Shown in pieces: positions 62,560 to 64,000 of a stretch of DNA of 64,000 nt (position 1 is the first letter of the stretch; the number at the start of each line of letters is the position of its first letter). The position numbers and the translations under genes are program-made. Below the pieces are notes generated by a model that worked only from the letters and a program-made list of their open reading frames with translations, searched no databases and was not told the DNA's origin. The stretch covers positions 1,784,001-1,848,000 of the forward strand of contig NZ_CP029002.1 in the NCBI RefSeq assembly GCF_003073375.1, written 5' to 3'. This DNA comes from Lysinibacillus sp. 2017. Its GTDB lineage: Bacteria > Bacillota > Bacilli > Bacillales_A > Planococcaceae.

Positions 62560-63342
62560 ATGAATGTATCAAATAAATTACTCGAAGTGAAAGACGTGTG
62601 TAAAGTTTTTGGTGAAGGGCAAAATGAAACAATGGCATTAAAAGGCGTAACTTTTGACGTTTTACCAGAGGAGTTTCTTGGCATTATGGGGGCGAGTGGT
62701 TCAGGAAAAACAACTTTACTAAATGTAATCGCTACGATGTTAAAGCCAACAGCTGGTGAAATTTTATTAGAAGGTGAAAATATTTCATCCTTTAAAGGTT
62801 CACAGCTAGCTGCTTACAGAGGGGATCAAATTGGCTATTTATTTCAGCAATTTGAACTGATTGATAATTTAACGGCAAGAGAAAATATTATGCTACCGCT
62901 AGCGATTCACGGTGTGCATTTACAAACGCAGGAGCAAGAGCTACAACAGCTAGCGGAAATCTTTGATATTGAACAGTTATTAACGAAATTTCCATCCCAA
63001 CTGTCTGGTGGGCAAAAACAACGCGTTGCTGCAGCAAGGGCGCTCATTTCAAATCCAAGTATCGTACTAGCAGATGAGCCAACGGGTGCGTTAGATACGA
63101 AAAATGCAAAGGTGCTAATGGAAAAATTGTCGGAGCATAATCAACAGCAAGGCTCGACGATTTTAATGGTGACGCATGATGCCAATGCAGCTAGCTACTG
63201 CTCACGTATTTTATTCATTCAAGATGGTGTGATATTCCATGAATTACGACGAAATATACCGACTGAATCGCAAGCGCAATTTTACGAGCGTATCGTGATG
63301 GTGATGGCGCAGCTTGCTGGAGGTAGTAGTAATGTTCTTTAA
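62560..63342 (+). CDS. Bce/Vra-type ABC transporter ATPase
   Basis: This encodes 260 residues, ATG with ACAGGAGG upstream. Walker A GASGSGKTT, Q-loop FQQFEL, signature LSGGQKQR, Walker B IVLADEPTGALD and switch His VTHDA are complete. IGYLFQQFELIDNLTARENI and the HELRRN C-terminal part are typical of MacB/BceA-like ATPases that pair with a ten-helix FtsX-type permease, as here. Such systems protect lipid-II-cycle intermediates from peptide antibiotics. Confidence 0.87.
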   Translation: MNVSNKLLEVKDVCKVFGEGQNETMALKGVTFDVLPEEFLGIMGASGSGKTTLLNVIATMLKPTAGEILLEGENISSFKGSQLAAYRGDQIGYLFQQFELIDNLTARENIMLPLAIHGVHLQTQEQELQQLAEIFDIEQLLTKFPSQLSGGQKQRVAAARALISNPSIVLADEPTGALDTKNAKVLMEKLSEHNQQQGSTILMVTHDANAASYCSRILFIQDGVIFHELRRNIPTESQAQFYERIVMVMAQLAGGSSNVL

Positions 63343-64000
63343 TTTCATTCGTCGCAATAGTCGTAAAACGCGAAAAGAAAATGGCGTTTATTTTGCCTCG
63401 CTCGTTGTATCGATTATCGCATTTTACGTGATTTTATCGTTAGGTGAGCAAGATGTGATGCAATATTTACAGACGATTGAAAGCAATGCTGTGTCGCGGT
63501 TAATGCTACTAATTCCAGTATTGTACGGCGTGTCACTTATATTTGTGTTCTTTCTCGTCTATTTTGCGAATCGCTATCAGTTAAAGCAGCGTAGTCATGA
63601 GCTGGGCTTATATATGATGATGGGCATGAAACAAAGTAAGCTATTTTTTATGATGATGGGTGAGGTCGTTTGGAATAGTCTGGTGGCGCTTTGTATCGGC
63701 TTACCGATTGCCTTGTTTTTAACAGAGCTTATTAATTTAACGACTTCTCGATTAGTCGGAATGGGCATTATCGGTCATGCCTTTCGTATTTCATGGACGG
63801 GGCTAATTTTAACGGTTTGTGGCTTCTTCCTCGTACAGCTTGTAGCGATGCTGAAGTTAAGCTTTACGATGAGCAGAAAAGAGCCGCTTGAATTACTTCA
63901 TGAGAATAAGGAAAAATCACAGGCTACGATGACACCGAAATGGGGTGCAGTGAGCCTTATATCCGGTACGGCGTTACTGTTCGGGACAATCTTTTTAAGT
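63332..64000 (+). CDS. Bce/Vra-type FtsX-like permease, N-terminal part (runs off window)
   Basis: The ATG at 63332 overlaps the ATPase gene by eleven bases, with GGAGGTAG upstream. The 223 codons present begin MFFNFIRRNSRKTRKENG and include TM1 (ASLVVSIIAFYVILSL), TM2, an FANRYQLKQRSHELGLYMMMGMK loop with the E-L-G-L-Y-x-x-x-G motif of FtsX-type permeases, and TM3-TM4. The family has a large extracellular domain between TM7 and TM8, which would lie past the window. Confidence 0.85.
   Translation, partial: MFFNFIRRNSRKTRKENGVYFASLVVSIIAFYVILSLGEQDVMQYLQTIESNAVSRLMLLIPVLYGVSLIFVFFLVYFANRYQLKQRSHELGLYMMMGMKQSKLFFMMMGEVVWNSLVALCIGLPIALFLTELINLTTSRLVGMGIIGHAFRISWTGLILTVCGFFLVQLVAMLKLSFTMSRKEPLELLHENKEKSQATMTPKWGAVSLISGTALLFGTIFLS

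Noticed and set aside
1-64000. CRISPR arrays, tRNA or rRNA genes, complete IS elements, prophage or restriction-modification genes
   Set aside because: No regularly spaced repeats, cloverleaf sequences, transposase/integrase motifs or methylase motifs were seen on either strand.

Overview
The window is low-GC chromosomal DNA from a Bacillales bacterium, most likely a spore-forming Planococcaceae/Caryophanaceae member (Solibacillus or Lysinibacillus type). The grounds are the strong AGGAGG-type ribosome sites, frequent TTG starts, intrinsic terminators after almost every unit, and B. subtilis-like blocks (ypjP-thyA-dfrA, ypmR-ypmS-msrA-msrB, yozE, ku/ligD, odhAB). No rRNA, tRNA, CRISPR array, transposase or intact prophage was seen. 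The genus is an inference; no 16S or other marker is present.

Layout. 0-5 kb: the end of pepF, an NdpA-like nucleoid protein, an unassigned structured RNA with its own promoter, a 25-residue membrane peptide on the minus strand, ypjP, a DUF378 protein and a YxjI-like protein. 5-13.5 kb: thyA and dfrA (folate/dTMP) with a diguanylate cyclase between them, tartrate/D-malate dehydrogenase followed by a transporter remnant, trhA, degV, and the ypmR-ypmS-msrA-msrB run (envelope and oxidative repair). 13.5-25 kb: a chemoreceptor, yozE, deoD with a cre site, a secreted SLT-SH3-SLH wall protein, and the Ku/LigD end-joining pair with two small genes after ligD. 25-36.8 kb: ctpB, a CobW-type metallochaperone, a CAP-domain protein, a murG paralogue, dapF, a four-PAS diguanylate cyclase and an ArlRS/YkoGH-like two-component system.

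36.9-48 kb: odhA-odhB (2-oxoglutarate dehydrogenase), a three-gene ATP-grasp/alpha-E/transglutaminase operon of unknown product, and an L-box (lysine) riboswitch with terminator in front of a complete amino-acid ABC importer, which is therefore predicted to carry lysine. 48-58.4 kb: a short soluble chemoreceptor, xpaC-telA, a degenerate acylphosphatase-like protein, a HemAT-like receptor that appears to have lost its heme ligand and gained a zinc-binding CZB domain, cspB, an ABC-F protein, a CynX-like MFS transporter and a lipoprotein with a decayed protease fold. 58.7-64 kb: recQ behind a perfect 10+10 bp dyad, three small minus-strand envelope genes separated by copies of a short palindromic repeat, and the start of a Bce-type antimicrobial-peptide ABC transporter that runs off the end.

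Most of the window is housekeeping and signalling DNA. The least explained items are the structured RNA at 1.77-2.07 kb, the repeat-punctuated cluster at 60.8-62.4 kb, the altered HemAT-like receptor, the ATP-grasp/alpha-E/transglutaminase operon, several tiny membrane-protein genes, and palindromes upstream of degV, recQ and the Bce-type operon.
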